The position numbers and the translations under genes are program-made. This document shows positions 15,687-25,204 of a stretch of 64,000 nucleotides of DNA, in pieces; within the stretch, counting starts at the first letter, position 1, and every line of letters begins with the position of its first letter. Source of the DNA: Fulvitalea axinellae (lineage in GTDB: Bacteria; Bacteroidota; Bacteroidia; Cytophagales; Cyclobacteriaceae); NCBI RefSeq assembly GCF_036492835.1, contig NZ_AP025314.1, positions 4,134,010 through 4,198,009 on the forward strand, read 5' to 3'. The notes under the pieces were generated by a model. It did no database searches and was not told the DNA's origin. It worked only from the letters and a program-made list of their open reading frames with translations.

Positions 15687-17438
15687 ATGAAAAAATATAA
15701 TATAAGACAATTGGCGGTAGCCTTTTTCGCAGTCTTTTCCTTTTCGGCATGCACCGATGAGTTTGCAGAAATAAACACCGACCCCAATATAGTTAAAGAC
15801 GCCGAACTCGACCATCTGCTTACCTTTGCGGAAAAACAGCTCCGTGACGTTGGTCATATGTGGTTTTGGGACAACCACCATTATTACATGACATGGACCC
15901 AGCATTCGGTTCCACAGGGTGGTAACAGTGACGAGTTTGTTACCATCAACAACCTGATCGGTCAAAAAAGCTTGCTCTATAAATCCCTCATGCCCAACTT
16001 AATGGAAATCAGGGAACAAATAGACAATATGCCTGATGAAAGCAAGATAAAGAGGGAACGTATGCGCGCCATCACCTATCCTATCCTGATTTACCAGGCA
16101 ATAAAAGTGACCGACATGTACGGCGACATCCCGTACCTTGAGGCGGGGCGCGGACGTTATGAACAGCTCCTTAACCCAAAATACGACAAGCAATCCGATC
16201 TTTACGATATATGGATAAGCGAGCTCAACACCGTTATCAAGACACTGACAGAGGACATTACAGACGCCGAAGGAAATGTCGTGGAGCAATCAGTGTACGG
16301 ATCAAAAGGAAAGGCCGAAATCATTTATTCAAGCGACTGGGCAAAATGGGCGAAGTTTGCCAACACCCTTAAGCTCCGTCTTGCTATCAGGCTTACTCAC
16401 GCTGACCCAACCAGAGCCAAAACCATTGCGGAAGAAGCGCTCTCCAATTCTGCGGGTATCTTCGAAGGCCCCGCTGATGAATTCCGGAGGCTTCCGAAAA
16501 CCGACGACAGAGGCCCCGACAACGAGATGCATTATACGACACCTCACGGCGCCTATGAATTCATGAAGTTTATGTGCGATACGCAGGACCCTAGAACAAA
16601 AAACTATTTCGAACCAAACGGGTTTACTGACGAGGTGGTCCAAAAGTTCGAAAGTAGCGCAACGGCGACACTCCCTGATATCATCAAAAATGCCCCAACC
16701 GAAATGCACCGTCGCTATATCGGTTTGCCCGTATCTCCTGACAAAGTAGACGATGACGCATACGCTCAATTCTTCACCCCTGTGAAGCTTGACGGTGACA
16801 ACTCTTATAGAACCGCCTCTAGGTTGCACTACAGATACTTCCACCCAGCCAAAAGAAGTGGCAACGGCTACTATATCTACATGTATTATTCTTATGGCGA
16901 GATGTGCTTCAATATCGCCGAGCTTATCGAAAGACTTGGCATAAATGGAGACGCCGAAGAATGGTACAACAAAGGTGTCAGGGCATCTCTGGAAATGGTG
17001 GACATGCTTGCCTCAGCGGCTCAAGTAGAACAGCATGAGGATCTGACCGAAACCGAAATCACTGATTACTTGGCTATGCCTCAAGTGGCTTACACAGGAG
17101 ACAAAGATACCAAACTCGAAAAGATCGCTATCCAGCAACAGATTAATTTCTTCAGAGATCCGTTCCAGTCGTTCGTGTACTCAAGAAGAACAGGCTTCCC
17201 TAAAAAAGGGTCTGACCTGTTGCCTTGGGAACCTTTCATCTTGGAAAACGGCACAAAAGCCAGGCTCCCGAGAAGAATTTCTCTCGGCGATCCGGGTGAA
17301 TTCAATAGGACAAATTGGGAACAGGCAATGAGTGCCCAAGGCTTCACTCCTATGACCAACAATATCCTATTGCTAAACACCGAAAGAATGTGGATCGACG
17401 AGAACAGCCCCGAATTCGGCCACGAAACGTTCGACTAA
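15687..17438 (+). CDS. SusD-like surface lipoprotein (SusD/RagB family)
   Basis: This 583-residue ligand-binding lipoprotein forms the lid of the SusC transporter. The lipobox is clear (MKKYNIRQLAVAFFAVFSFSAC, Cys22) and is followed by TDEFAEINTDPN, the usual start of the SusD-like fold (SusD_2-type). TPR-like helical blocks follow (ITYPILIYQAIKVTDMYGDIPYLEA; KWAKFANTLKLRLAIRLTHADP). It is the last gene of the sigma/FecR/SusC/SusD locus and is followed by a strong terminator. Ligand not predictable. Confidence 0.94.
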   Translation: MKKYNIRQLAVAFFAVFSFSACTDEFAEINTDPNIVKDAELDHLLTFAEKQLRDVGHMWFWDNHHYYMTWTQHSVPQGGNSDEFVTINNLIGQKSLLYKSLMPNLMEIREQIDNMPDESKIKRERMRAITYPILIYQAIKVTDMYGDIPYLEAGRGRYEQLLNPKYDKQSDLYDIWISELNTVIKTLTEDITDAEGNVVEQSVYGSKGKAEIIYSSDWAKWAKFANTLKLRLAIRLTHADPTRAKTIAEEALSNSAGIFEGPADEFRRLPKTDDRGPDNEMHYTTPHGAYEFMKFMCDTQDPRTKNYFEPNGFTDEVVQKFESSATATLPDIIKNAPTEMHRRYIGLPVSPDKVDDDAYAQFFTPVKLDGDNSYRTASRLHYRYFHPAKRSGNGYYIYMYYSYGEMCFNIAELIERLGINGDAEEWYNKGVRASLEMVDMLASAAQVEQHEDLTETEITDYLAMPQVAYTGDKDTKLEKIAIQQQINFFRDPFQSFVYSRRTGFPKKGSDLLPWEPFILENGTKARLPRRISLGDPGEFNRTNWEQAMSAQGFTPMTNNILLLNTERMWIDENSPEFGHETFD

Positions 17439-17464
17439 CACCACACAGTCCTCATTCTTGGAGA

Positions 17465-17506
17465 TAAAAAAGGACCGCCCAACAACCGGGCGGTCCTTCA
17501 TTTTTT
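17465..17506. terminator. bidirectional terminator between susD and bshA
   Basis: A perfect 10-bp stem AGGACCGCCC/GGGCGGTCCT (17471-17480 with 17488-17497) has a T run on the plus side and an A run before it (T run on the minus strand). It serves both convergent genes. Confidence 0.9.
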
Positions 17507-17550
17507 ATTTACTAAGTCTTGAACTCTAATTCCAAGCCCTACACAGATTC

Positions 17551-18681
17551 CTACTTTCCATACTCACTCAATACCTTCTCGTAATACCCTTCATAGTGCG
17601 GAAGTATATTCTTCAAGTCAAACTCTTGCGCTCGGGCCAAGGCTCGCGACTTGAAGCCGGCCAAGTTCTTATCGTCCAGAATCTCTAACGCATATTTGGC
17701 CATGGCGTCCACATCTCCTACCGGGGTGAGGAAGCCCGTTTCTCCGTGGACGTTCAGCTCTGGCAATCCTCCGATATTTGTGGAAACAACGGGCACTTCG
17801 CAAGCCATTGCCTCAAGGGCCGCCAAGCCGAAGCTCTCTTTTTCTGATGGCATCAGGAATACGTCCGAAAGCGACAGCACATCTTCTACGGCGTCTATTT
17901 TACCCAGAAAACGAATATCGCCGCACACACCCAGCTCACGGCAAAGGTTTTCCATATTCGCCCGCTCGGGGCCGTCGCCTACCAGCAGAAGTTTTACCGG
18001 CATTTTCTCCCTGACTTTTTTGAATGTCCGGATGGCGTCTTCCACTCTTTTTACTTTGCGGAAATTCGAGGTATGGACCATCAGCTTTTCACCGTGGTCG
18101 CAAATGGCTTTTTTGAAATGTTCCTGTTTTTGCTTTTTAAATCGGTCCAAATCCACAAAGTTGGGAATCACTTCTATATGGGACTGGACGTTGAATTGAT
18201 CCAGCGTTTCTTGCTTCAAAGACTCCGAAACAGTTGTTACGCCATCGGATTCGTCAATACTGAACGTGACAACGGGCGAATAGGATGGATCTTTCCCCAC
18301 CAATGTGATATCCGTACCGTGGAGCGTGGTTACGAAAGGAATATCGAGCCCTTCCTTACGCAAAATAGAGCGGGCCATAAAGGCCGCCGAAGCGTGGGGA
18401 ATAGCGTAGTGAACGTGTAGAATATCAAGCTTCTCGTAGCGCACCACCTCCACCAGTTTTCCGGCCAATGCCAATTCGTACGGCGGGTAACGGAACAGCG
18501 GATAATTGCGGACGTCCACTTCGTGGTAAAATAGGTTTTCGTTGAAGAAGTCGAGCCTGCAAGGTTGCGAGTAGGTGATAAAATGGACTTGGTGCCCTTC
18601 TTTTGCCAGGCCTTTGCCCAGCTCGGTGGCCACCACGCCGCTTCCGCCAAAGGTGGGGTAACATACGATTCCGATTCTCAT
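17551..18681 (-). CDS. bshA: N-acetyl-alpha-D-glucosaminyl L-malate synthase (bacillithiol synthesis)
   Basis: BshA is a GT4-fold glycosyltransferase that joins GlcNAc from UDP-GlcNAc to L-malate, the first step to bacillithiol, the main low-molecular-weight thiol of many Bacteroidota and Firmicutes. The 376-residue product starts MRIGIVCYPTFGGSGVVATE, with the BshA-specific GGSGVVATELG loop. LHVHYAIPHASAAFMA, TTLHGTDITLVG and the nucleotide-binding SEKESFGLAALEAMACEVPV near the C-terminus are all present. The frame stays open 38 codons upstream, but that part is unrelated, so ATG 18681 is chosen. It lies 52 bp after the GH3/beta-lactamase gene on the same strand and may be co-transcribed. 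Confidence 0.94.
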   Translation of the reverse strand: MRIGIVCYPTFGGSGVVATELGKGLAKEGHQVHFITYSQPCRLDFFNENLFYHEVDVRNYPLFRYPPYELALAGKLVEVVRYEKLDILHVHYAIPHASAAFMARSILRKEGLDIPFVTTLHGTDITLVGKDPSYSPVVTFSIDESDGVTTVSESLKQETLDQFNVQSHIEVIPNFVDLDRFKKQKQEHFKKAICDHGEKLMVHTSNFRKVKRVEDAIRTFKKVREKMPVKLLLVGDGPERANMENLCRELGVCGDIRFLGKIDAVEDVLSLSDVFLMPSEKESFGLAALEAMACEVPVVSTNIGGLPELNVHGETGFLTPVGDVDAMAKYALEILDDKNLAGFKSRALARAQEFDLKNILPHYEGYYEKVLSEYGK

Positions 18682-18733
18682 AGTCGGTTTTTTGAAGATG
18701 TGTTTTGTCGTCGGTGCCGGTAAAAATCGGGGA

Positions 18734-21700
18734 TTACCGGGCGGAATGTCCGTTTTTCGCCGGAAATTTCTGGTCCATTTCATAAATGGACTCATAGACG
18801 ACGTCCTGAATGTGCGTACGGATATTTTGCTTAATTAGTTTCTTGTTTGTGTTACTTGGATACACTCTGTTGGAAAGAAAAACATAAACGAGATTATGGT
18901 CCGGGTCCGCCCAAATGGTGGTGCCGGTAAATCCCAAGTGGCCGAACGCGTTCTTCGAGGCCCGCGACGAAGTCGGGCCGTCGCCTTTCACCACCGGTTT
19001 GTCCCAACCGATTCCCCTGCGGTTGCCGTTGCTTCGCATAAACGGCGAGGAAGTGAATTTCGCCACCGTGTTTTTCGGATAAAACCGGTACCCGCCGTAA
19101 TAACCGTCTTGCAGACACATCTGGAGCATCACGGCCATTCCGTAAGCGTTGCTGAACAGTCCGGCGTGGCCGTCCACACCTCCGTTTAGCGCCGCAACCG
19201 GGTCGTTTACGTATCCTTGAAGCACTCCGTTCCGGAAATAGTTGTCGCGCTCGGAAGGCACGATGGCTTTCTTATCGAATTTATCCCAAGCCAAAAAACC
19301 TGTGCGGTTCAGGCTCAGCGGACGGTAAAAATTCTGATCCATGAATTGATCCAGAGGCTGGTTGGTCTTCTTTTCCACTATTCTTCTGAGAATGTAGAAA
19401 CTCTGGTCGCTGTATTTATAATTGTACTTGAATCCGTTGCTCTTTCGTTGCGGTTTTCGCATTTCGCAATCCAACGTCCAACGCCAAACCGAATCTGGAA
19501 GACTGTTCAGGCCATACATTCCTGTGGCCACTTTGATGCTGTATTTATCCGAAGGCTTTGACCGATAATAAACATTCTTGACCGAATCCTGTATGGTACG
19601 AGCCCAAAAAGGCTTGTACGGATACAAACCGGCCTGATGCGTCAACATATTGACAATCGTAACATCCTCTTTATTCGTCCCGACCATTTCCGGCAAATGC
19701 TTCGAAGCCTTGTCATTGATATTGATTAGCCCGTGACCTTCCAGCAACATCGCTGCTTGTAGCGTAGCCGCCACTTTTGTAACGGAAGCCACGTCATACA
19801 CACTTTCCCGGGTTACCGGCCGACGGTCGCCGTAGGTATACGTGCCGTAGCCTTTCTCAAAAACCACTTTCCCGTCTTTGGCTACCAACACTTGGCAACC
19901 GGGCGTAGCTTTGGTTCTGACAGCTTTGATCGCCAGTTTGTCGATCTTCTTCAATACTTTGGAATCCATTCCTACTTCCTCGGGCGTAGCGTAACCCAAT
20001 CGGCCGAGGGCGGGAGTTTTTACGCCTGTCCCCACCGGAAATTCCTCGCATGCGCTGACGGGAATCGTCCCTTTGCCGGGCAAACTTCCGAAAACCACTT
20101 CCGCCGAGGCTTGACGCATAAAGCCGTTATCTTCATATGCGCAAATGATATGATCAAAACCCGTAACGTATTTCAAAGCGTACGGTGATCCGTAAAGAAC
20201 CACAACTACCTTTTTCCCTTTCTTCCGAAGGCGTTCGAGCATATCAAGTTGCCGTGTGTCCAACCCGTAATGGGAGCCGCGTCTGCGAGTCATGCCATGA
20301 ACTTCGACCAATACGGTTTCGTATCCTGACAGTTTGTTTTCCGTAGCTTTGTATCTTCCATTGGAAAAATCATCTCTGGAAAGGTTGAAATGCTTTACGG
20401 TAGCGTAACGCTCCGCCGAGGTTTGGAAAGCCGTCTTCTGTTTTCCGGCGTTTAAAGATAAGCTCGCGATAGTTGTAGTATCCGGCATTCGCAATGGCAA
20501 GTAATCACCTTTGTTCCGAACCACAGTGATTGCGCTTTCGTAAATTCTTTTTGTCAAAATACCGCTAACGGGCCTTCCCAATTCGGTTTTGAGACTCTTG
20601 ACATCTATCCTTTCATTTTGATCCAATCCCGCCCAGTACTTTGCATAAAGGATCTTTCTGACCTTTTTGTCTACGGTCTCTTGGCTAATTTCCCCGTCCC
20701 GTACGGCCTTCTTGATCGCCTCTATAGCTTTGCCAACATTCTGGGGGAAAAGCAATACATCATTGCCCGCTTTTATAGCCTTTACTTCTATCTCGCCCGA
20801 TTTGTGGTTTTTGGCAACGCCCTGCATATTGAGGGCGTCGGTGAAGACGAGGCCTTTAAAGCCCATCCGCTCTTTAAGCCAACCATTGACAATTTTCGGA
20901 GACAAGCTGGCTGGACGCCCAGGCTCGGGATCCAGAGCGGGAACGTTGATATGCCCAACCATCACCGACATCACTCCGCTTTCAAGCGTTTTCCGAAAAG
21001 GATAAAGTTCCGTAGAGATAAGCCTTGTTGTATCATGCTTGATAACCGGCAAGCCCACGTGCGAGTCCGTACCGGTGTCGCCATGGCCTGGGAAGTGCTT
21101 GGCACTGGCGATAACTCCGCCGTCCTGCAAGCCGGCAATGTAAGAAATAGACTTCCTCGCCACATTCTCCTTGTCTTCTCCAAACGAACGGCGACCGATC
21201 ACCGGATTGGCCGGATCGCTATTGATATCGACAACGGGAGCAAAATCGACATGGATACCCATAAGCCTGCACTGCCTTGCGATCTCTCGCCCCATTTTAT
21301 AAATAAGCTGTTCGTCTTCGGCTTCCATCGCCCCCATCGTCATCTGGTACGGGAAGTCCAGTACGCCGTCAAGTCTCATACCCAATCCCCATTCGCCGTC
21401 TATTCCTATCAGTAAAGGCGTCTTGCTTTGCGCCTGATAACGATTTGTCAAGGAAGCTTGCTTTGCGGGAGTCCCTTGAAAAAATATCAGCCCGCCCAAG
21501 CCGTATTTATTAATGAGGCTTTCGATTTGGCGTGCGTGGGTCTCGGTTTTGTTAGAATAAGTCGCCACCATCAACAACTGGCCAATCCTTTGGTTTTGGT
21601 CCAAGCTATTGAATACGCTGTCCACCCACTGTTCCTGAGCTTGGTTAGGGAGGTTTTGGCCTTGGGCCAAAGAACTGAAAAACGCCAAGATCAGGAGAGT

Positions 21701-21748
21701 CCAGAAACTTGGGAAAACAACTTTTTTGTGCATAGAGGCGTAAGTCAT
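18734..21748 (-). CDS. GH3 beta-N-acetylhexosaminidase fused to a serine beta-lactamase-like domain
   Basis: This exported 1004-residue fusion has a signal peptide (about 6-30). The GH3 domain (about 40-385) has the NagZ-type catalytic loop AKHFPGHGDT..SH (216-230) and nucleophile Asp304 in LVFTDALNMQG. A GH3 C-terminal domain follows (about 395-570). The rest (about 585-985) is a class C beta-lactamase/esterase fold with the Ser-x-x-Lys motif SVTK (655-658), a YSD motif and HLGFTGTTIW. This fusion is known from Bacteroidota and probably acts in peptidoglycan turnover, with NagZ-like removal of GlcNAc plus a peptidase or esterase half. Starts at 21748 or 21733 are both possible; the A-rich leader before 21748 slightly favours it. 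Confidence 0.92.
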   Translation of the reverse strand: MTYASMHKKVVFPSFWTLLILAFFSSLAQGQNLPNQAQEQWVDSVFNSLDQNQRIGQLLMVATYSNKTETHARQIESLINKYGLGGLIFFQGTPAKQASLTNRYQAQSKTPLLIGIDGEWGLGMRLDGVLDFPYQMTMGAMEAEDEQLIYKMGREIARQCRLMGIHVDFAPVVDINSDPANPVIGRRSFGEDKENVARKSISYIAGLQDGGVIASAKHFPGHGDTGTDSHVGLPVIKHDTTRLISTELYPFRKTLESGVMSVMVGHINVPALDPEPGRPASLSPKIVNGWLKERMGFKGLVFTDALNMQGVAKNHKSGEIEVKAIKAGNDVLLFPQNVGKAIEAIKKAVRDGEISQETVDKKVRKILYAKYWAGLDQNERIDVKSLKTELGRPVSGILTKRIYESAITVVRNKGDYLPLRMPDTTTIASLSLNAGKQKTAFQTSAERYATVKHFNLSRDDFSNGRYKATENKLSGYETVLVEVHGMTRRRGSHYGLDTRQLDMLERLRKKGKKVVVVLYGSPYALKYVTGFDHIICAYEDNGFMRQASAEVVFGSLPGKGTIPVSACEEFPVGTGVKTPALGRLGYATPEEVGMDSKVLKKIDKLAIKAVRTKATPGCQVLVAKDGKVVFEKGYGTYTYGDRRPVTRESVYDVASVTKVAATLQAAMLLEGHGLININDKASKHLPEMVGTNKEDVTIVNMLTHQAGLYPYKPFWARTIQDSVKNVYYRSKPSDKYSIKVATGMYGLNSLPDSVWRWTLDCEMRKPQRKSNGFKYNYKYSDQSFYILRRIVEKKTNQPLDQFMDQNFYRPLSLNRTGFLAWDKFDKKAIVPSERDNYFRNGVLQGYVNDPVAALNGGVDGHAGLFSNAYGMAVMLQMCLQDGYYGGYRFYPKNTVAKFTSSPFMRSNGNRRGIGWDKPVVKGDGPTSSRASKNAFGHLGFTGTTIWADPDHNLVYVFLSNRVYPSNTNKKLIKQNIRTHIQDVVYESIYEMDQKFPAKNGHSAR

Positions 21749-21799
21749 TTTATGTACTAGAAAATAAAGACTAATTTTGCTAAAAATAGATAGAGAATC

Positions 21800-22144
21800 A
21801 TGAGATTCCCATCATTATTCAGATTACCGAAACACGATCGCTTCGAATACCGCCCGCGGCATTACGATCCGGTCAAGGAGGAAATAGAAGAGCGTACCGC
21901 CAGAATCAAGCGAGAACTGGGCCAAGACGCCAATGGCATCGACAATAGGCACAGGTCCCGGATTTCTCACGGATTCAAAGTCAGGAAAAAGGAGAAAGTC
22001 TCCACCTCCCTGGGCTTGTTACTGCTGGTCATCGCCATGATCGGGGCCTTCTACGGCTTCGTGTACGGAAGCGACATTGTCCTGTACGCCAGTGGGGCCG
22101 TAGCGCTCGTATACCTTGTTCTCCGACTGAAAAGGGTTATTTAA
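21800..22144 (+). CDS. small conserved-type membrane protein, function unknown
   Basis: This 114-residue protein has an Arg/Glu-rich N-terminal half (to about 75; EYRPRHYDPVKEEIEERTAR) and two hydrophobic segments near the C-terminus (about 70-86, SLGLLLLVIAMIGAFYGF, and 91-108). Positive residues before the first helix and after the second suggest that both ends are cytosolic. I do not recognise a family domain. It is divergent from the GH3/beta-lactamase gene and lies 36 bp before mutL on the same strand, so it is probably co-transcribed with mutL. Confidence 0.75.
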   Translation: MRFPSLFRLPKHDRFEYRPRHYDPVKEEIEERTARIKRELGQDANGIDNRHRSRISHGFKVRKKEKVSTSLGLLLLVIAMIGAFYGFVYGSDIVLYASGAVALVYLVLRLKRVI

Positions 22145-22180
22145 AACCCGCAGAAGAAAAACGCAAAAGCACGTCGATTC

Positions 22181-24178
22181 ATGTCTGACATTATCCGTTT
22201 GCTCCCGGATTCCATCGCTAACCAAATCGCCGCCGGAGAGGTCGTTCAGAGACCAGCCTCCGTAGTGAAGGAGATGATGGAAAACTCCATTGACGCCGGT
22301 AGCGCAAATATACAAGTTATCGTCAAAGACGCGGGCAAAACGCTCATACAAGTCATCGATGACGGGGCGGGAATGTCGGAAACGGATGCCCGCATGAGCT
22401 TTGAAAGGCACGCTACGTCCAAAATACGAAAAGCCGAGGACTTATTCAGCCTCCGTACGATGGGCTTTCGCGGTGAGGCCGTAGCCTCGATCGCCGCCGT
22501 GGCGCAAGTGGAGCTCAAAACCCGGCGCGAGGAGGACGAGTGCGGAACACTAATCCGGATGGACGGCTCAAAGATGGAAAGCCAAGAACCCGTTTCATGT
22601 TCGAAAGGCACAAACTTCACGATCAGAAACCTGTTCTTCAACATTCCGGCCCGCCGGAATTTCCTTAAGTCGAACGGCGTGGAAATGCGCCATATCATCG
22701 ACGAGTTCCAGCGTGTGGCTTTGGCCAATCCGGAAGTGGGGTTTTCGTTGGTACACAACGGAACGGAGACTTATAAACTCCCCGCGGCCAAACTGAGTAA
22801 AAGAATCGTGTCGCTTTTCGGGAAAAACTACAAATCGCAACTGATTCCTTGCGGTGAAAAAATCCCGAACCTGAACGTACACGGCTACATCGGAAAGCCG
22901 GAATTCGCCAAGAAATCCAGAGGCGAGCAGTTTTTCTTTGTCAATAACCGTTTCGTCAAAAGCTCGTACCTGAACCACGCCGTGACTCAGGCGTACGAAG
23001 GACTTCTGCACAAAGACGCTTTTCCTTTCTATGTGATATTCATCGAAATTGATCCGAAACAGATAGACGTCAACGTCCATCCGACAAAGACGGAAATCAA
23101 ATTCGATGACGAAAGGACCGTTTTCAGCATCATTAAAGCCACCGTAAGGCAAGCGCTGGGCACAAACGGCGTCACGCCTTCGCTGGATTTCGAGAGCAAC
23201 ATCAATTTCAACAGCTTCTCTTCCGCCGATATCCGAAAAACGATCGAAAGCGAAAGCATCGGTTCCGGAGCCGGCCCCGAAGAGATTTCCTCCGTCAAGA
23301 ACCCGGCTCCGAAAACAACTTCTTACGAAAGGTTCAGCAACGCACCGAAAAGTGGCGGGGGCTCTTGGGAAAAACTGTTCGAAAGCAGTGACACAAGTGA
23401 CCTGTTGTCGGAAAATTCCGAAAAACCGGAAAGCCACTCCGCCCCTATCGAATCCGAGCCGGAGCCTTCTTATTCCGCTCCGATAATCCCAGAGAAAAAG
23501 GATGAACCGAAAGCGGAAGCGGAAGCAGAAACGTCGTCAATGACCTTCAGCAGCGCCGCCAACGAGATACGGATATTCCCAGAGACCGAAAGCCGAAACG
23601 GCTCCGACCGAAGCGAGGAACCGTTCCAACTACACGGCACGTATGTTGTGACCCAAGTAAAATCTGGCATTATGCTGATAGGCCAGCAAGAGGCCCACGA
23701 GCGGATTATGTACGAACGTTTCTCCACCCAGCTGGTGATGAACAACGGAACTTGCCAACAGTTGCTGTTTCCGCAAACATTGTCGCTAAATCCCGCTGAC
23801 GTGGCGCTGGTTTCCGAACTTTCCGAAGAAATCCGGGCCTTGGGCTTTGCCTTCGACCTTTTGGAAAATGGCGCCTTAACCATTTCCGGCATCCCGAACG
23901 ACTGCTCGGGCACCGACGCCGGCGACCTTTTCGGAGGGCTCATCGAACAAATCAGGAAAAACGAGACGGAACTTTCGCTCAACAGACAGGACAATATCGC
24001 CAAAGCGATGGCCAAACGTTCGGCCATCAAAACGGGCCAAGCCTTAAAATCTGCCGAAATGCGCGCTTTGATCGACCATCTGTTCGCCTGCAGCAATCCA
24101 AACTATTCTCCCGACGGCAAGCCTACTTATTACATCCTGAGTATGGAACAAATCGCCGGATTCTTTGGGAAAAACTGA
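22181..24178 (+). CDS. mutL: DNA mismatch repair protein MutL
   Basis: This 665-residue GHKL ATPase couples MutS mismatch recognition to downstream repair steps. The N-terminal ATPase (1-330) has motif I EMMENSIDAG (31-40), motif II DDGAGM (60-65) and motif III GFRGEA (95-100). A Ser/Glu/Pro-rich linker (about 345-480) leads to a C-terminal dimerisation domain. The endonuclease motifs there look degenerate: the DQHAxxE site reads GQQEAHE (501-507), and the CPHGRP site reads SPDGKP (643-648). This suggests a MutL without intrinsic nicking activity. It is probably co-transcribed with the small membrane protein upstream. Confidence 0.96.
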   Translation: MSDIIRLLPDSIANQIAAGEVVQRPASVVKEMMENSIDAGSANIQVIVKDAGKTLIQVIDDGAGMSETDARMSFERHATSKIRKAEDLFSLRTMGFRGEAVASIAAVAQVELKTRREEDECGTLIRMDGSKMESQEPVSCSKGTNFTIRNLFFNIPARRNFLKSNGVEMRHIIDEFQRVALANPEVGFSLVHNGTETYKLPAAKLSKRIVSLFGKNYKSQLIPCGEKIPNLNVHGYIGKPEFAKKSRGEQFFFVNNRFVKSSYLNHAVTQAYEGLLHKDAFPFYVIFIEIDPKQIDVNVHPTKTEIKFDDERTVFSIIKATVRQALGTNGVTPSLDFESNINFNSFSSADIRKTIESESIGSGAGPEEISSVKNPAPKTTSYERFSNAPKSGGGSWEKLFESSDTSDLLSENSEKPESHSAPIESEPEPSYSAPIIPEKKDEPKAEAEAETSSMTFSSAANEIRIFPETESRNGSDRSEEPFQLHGTYVVTQVKSGIMLIGQQEAHERIMYERFSTQLVMNNGTCQQLLFPQTLSLNPADVALVSELSEEIRALGFAFDLLENGALTISGIPNDCSGTDAGDLFGGLIEQIRKNETELSLNRQDNIAKAMAKRSAIKTGQALKSAEMRALIDHLFACSNPNYSPDGKPTYYILSMEQIAGFFGKN

Positions 24179-24256
24179 ACTGCCTGACTAGATTACAAGG
24201 CAGAAGTCCGGAGCAGAATCATTCTCCGCAAAGTTCAAAAAAGAAATCAATCGCTA

Positions 24257-25057
24257 ATGTTTAATAATCTCACGCCGATAGTAAAGAATCTATTGCTGAT
24301 AAACGTGGCGGTCTTCGCCTTAATCAACCTGTTGCCCTCTGGCGGAGCGTTGGTAAACTGGCTGGAGCTTCACTATACGTTCTCGCCTGGTTTTAAACCA
24401 TACCAGTTCTTCACGTACATGTTTACGCACGCTTCATTTATGCACCTTTTCAGCAATATGTTCGGACTGTTTATGTTCGGACCATGGCTGGAAAAAATTT
24501 GGGGTCCGAAGCGCTTTCTATTCTTTTATATAGCTACCGGAGTTGGCGCCGGATTACTTTATTCGGGAGTTTCTTACTTCAGTATTCGCCCAATGCAAGA
24601 AGCGGCGGAGACTTTTTTGATGAATCCAAACCCCGAAGCGTTTAACGCTTTTATCAGCAAATTCACGCCGGACAGGGTTTATCGCGGACTTCATGAGTTT
24701 ATCCAGCAATATGCCGGAAACCCAGAAAGCGAGTCGGCGATAATGCAGGCAAAGAGTTACGTTCACGAATTGGTCAGCTACAAAGTAAACACCGGAACAA
24801 TCGGCGCTTCCGGCGCAATTTTCGGGATTTTGCTGGCTTTCGGCATGCTTTTTCCAGAAACAAAACTTATGCTGCTCATTCCTCCCATCCCGATAAAAGC
24901 GAAATATTTTGTGCTCTTTTACGGGGCCTACGAACTATATGCGGGCTTTCGGGCCAACCCGGATGACAACGTAGCCCACTTCGCACACCTTAGCGGCATG
25001 CTCATTGCCTATCTAATTTTGAGGTATTGGCGTAAACAAAACGGGACGTATTATTGA
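24257..25057 (+). CDS. rhomboid family intramembrane serine protease
   Basis: This 266-residue polytopic membrane protein has the rhomboid catalytic dyad: Ser185 in GTIGASGAIFG and His244 in NVAHFAHLSGMLIAY. The upstream FMHLFSNMFGLFMFG (about 61-75) is the conserved helix-2 HxxxN motif. A soluble insertion of about 70 residues (106-178) separates the early helices from the active-site helix, a feature of several Bacteroidota rhomboids. It cleaves transmembrane substrates; none can be predicted. A second rhomboid gene follows after a 147-bp gap. Confidence 0.95.
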   Translation: MFNNLTPIVKNLLLINVAVFALINLLPSGGALVNWLELHYTFSPGFKPYQFFTYMFTHASFMHLFSNMFGLFMFGPWLEKIWGPKRFLFFYIATGVGAGLLYSGVSYFSIRPMQEAAETFLMNPNPEAFNAFISKFTPDRVYRGLHEFIQQYAGNPESESAIMQAKSYVHELVSYKVNTGTIGASGAIFGILLAFGMLFPETKLMLLIPPIPIKAKYFVLFYGAYELYAGFRANPDDNVAHFAHLSGMLIAYLILRYWRKQNGTYY

Positions 25058-25204
25058 TAATGATAGTACATGATGGAGAGAAGGGCTAAGTAAAGTGGGA
25101 AACGGCGGATGGAATGATTCGGCGAGGGAACTTTTTCGACAATTAGCCGTCCGGAACACAATTCCGCATGTTTGGGCTCGTTAACTATCAGACCGGAATA
25201 TGGC

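Noticed and set aside
20618..21415. 265-residue open frame on the plus strand
   Set aside because: It is antisense to the GH3 domain of the fusion gene and has no family features.
18734..21748. GH3/beta-lactamase fusion as a novel protein
   Set aside because: The architecture is already known from many Bacteroidota, so it is annotated but not reported as a finding.
22595..23437. 280-residue open frame on the minus strand
   Set aside because: It is antisense to the mutL coding region and has no domain.
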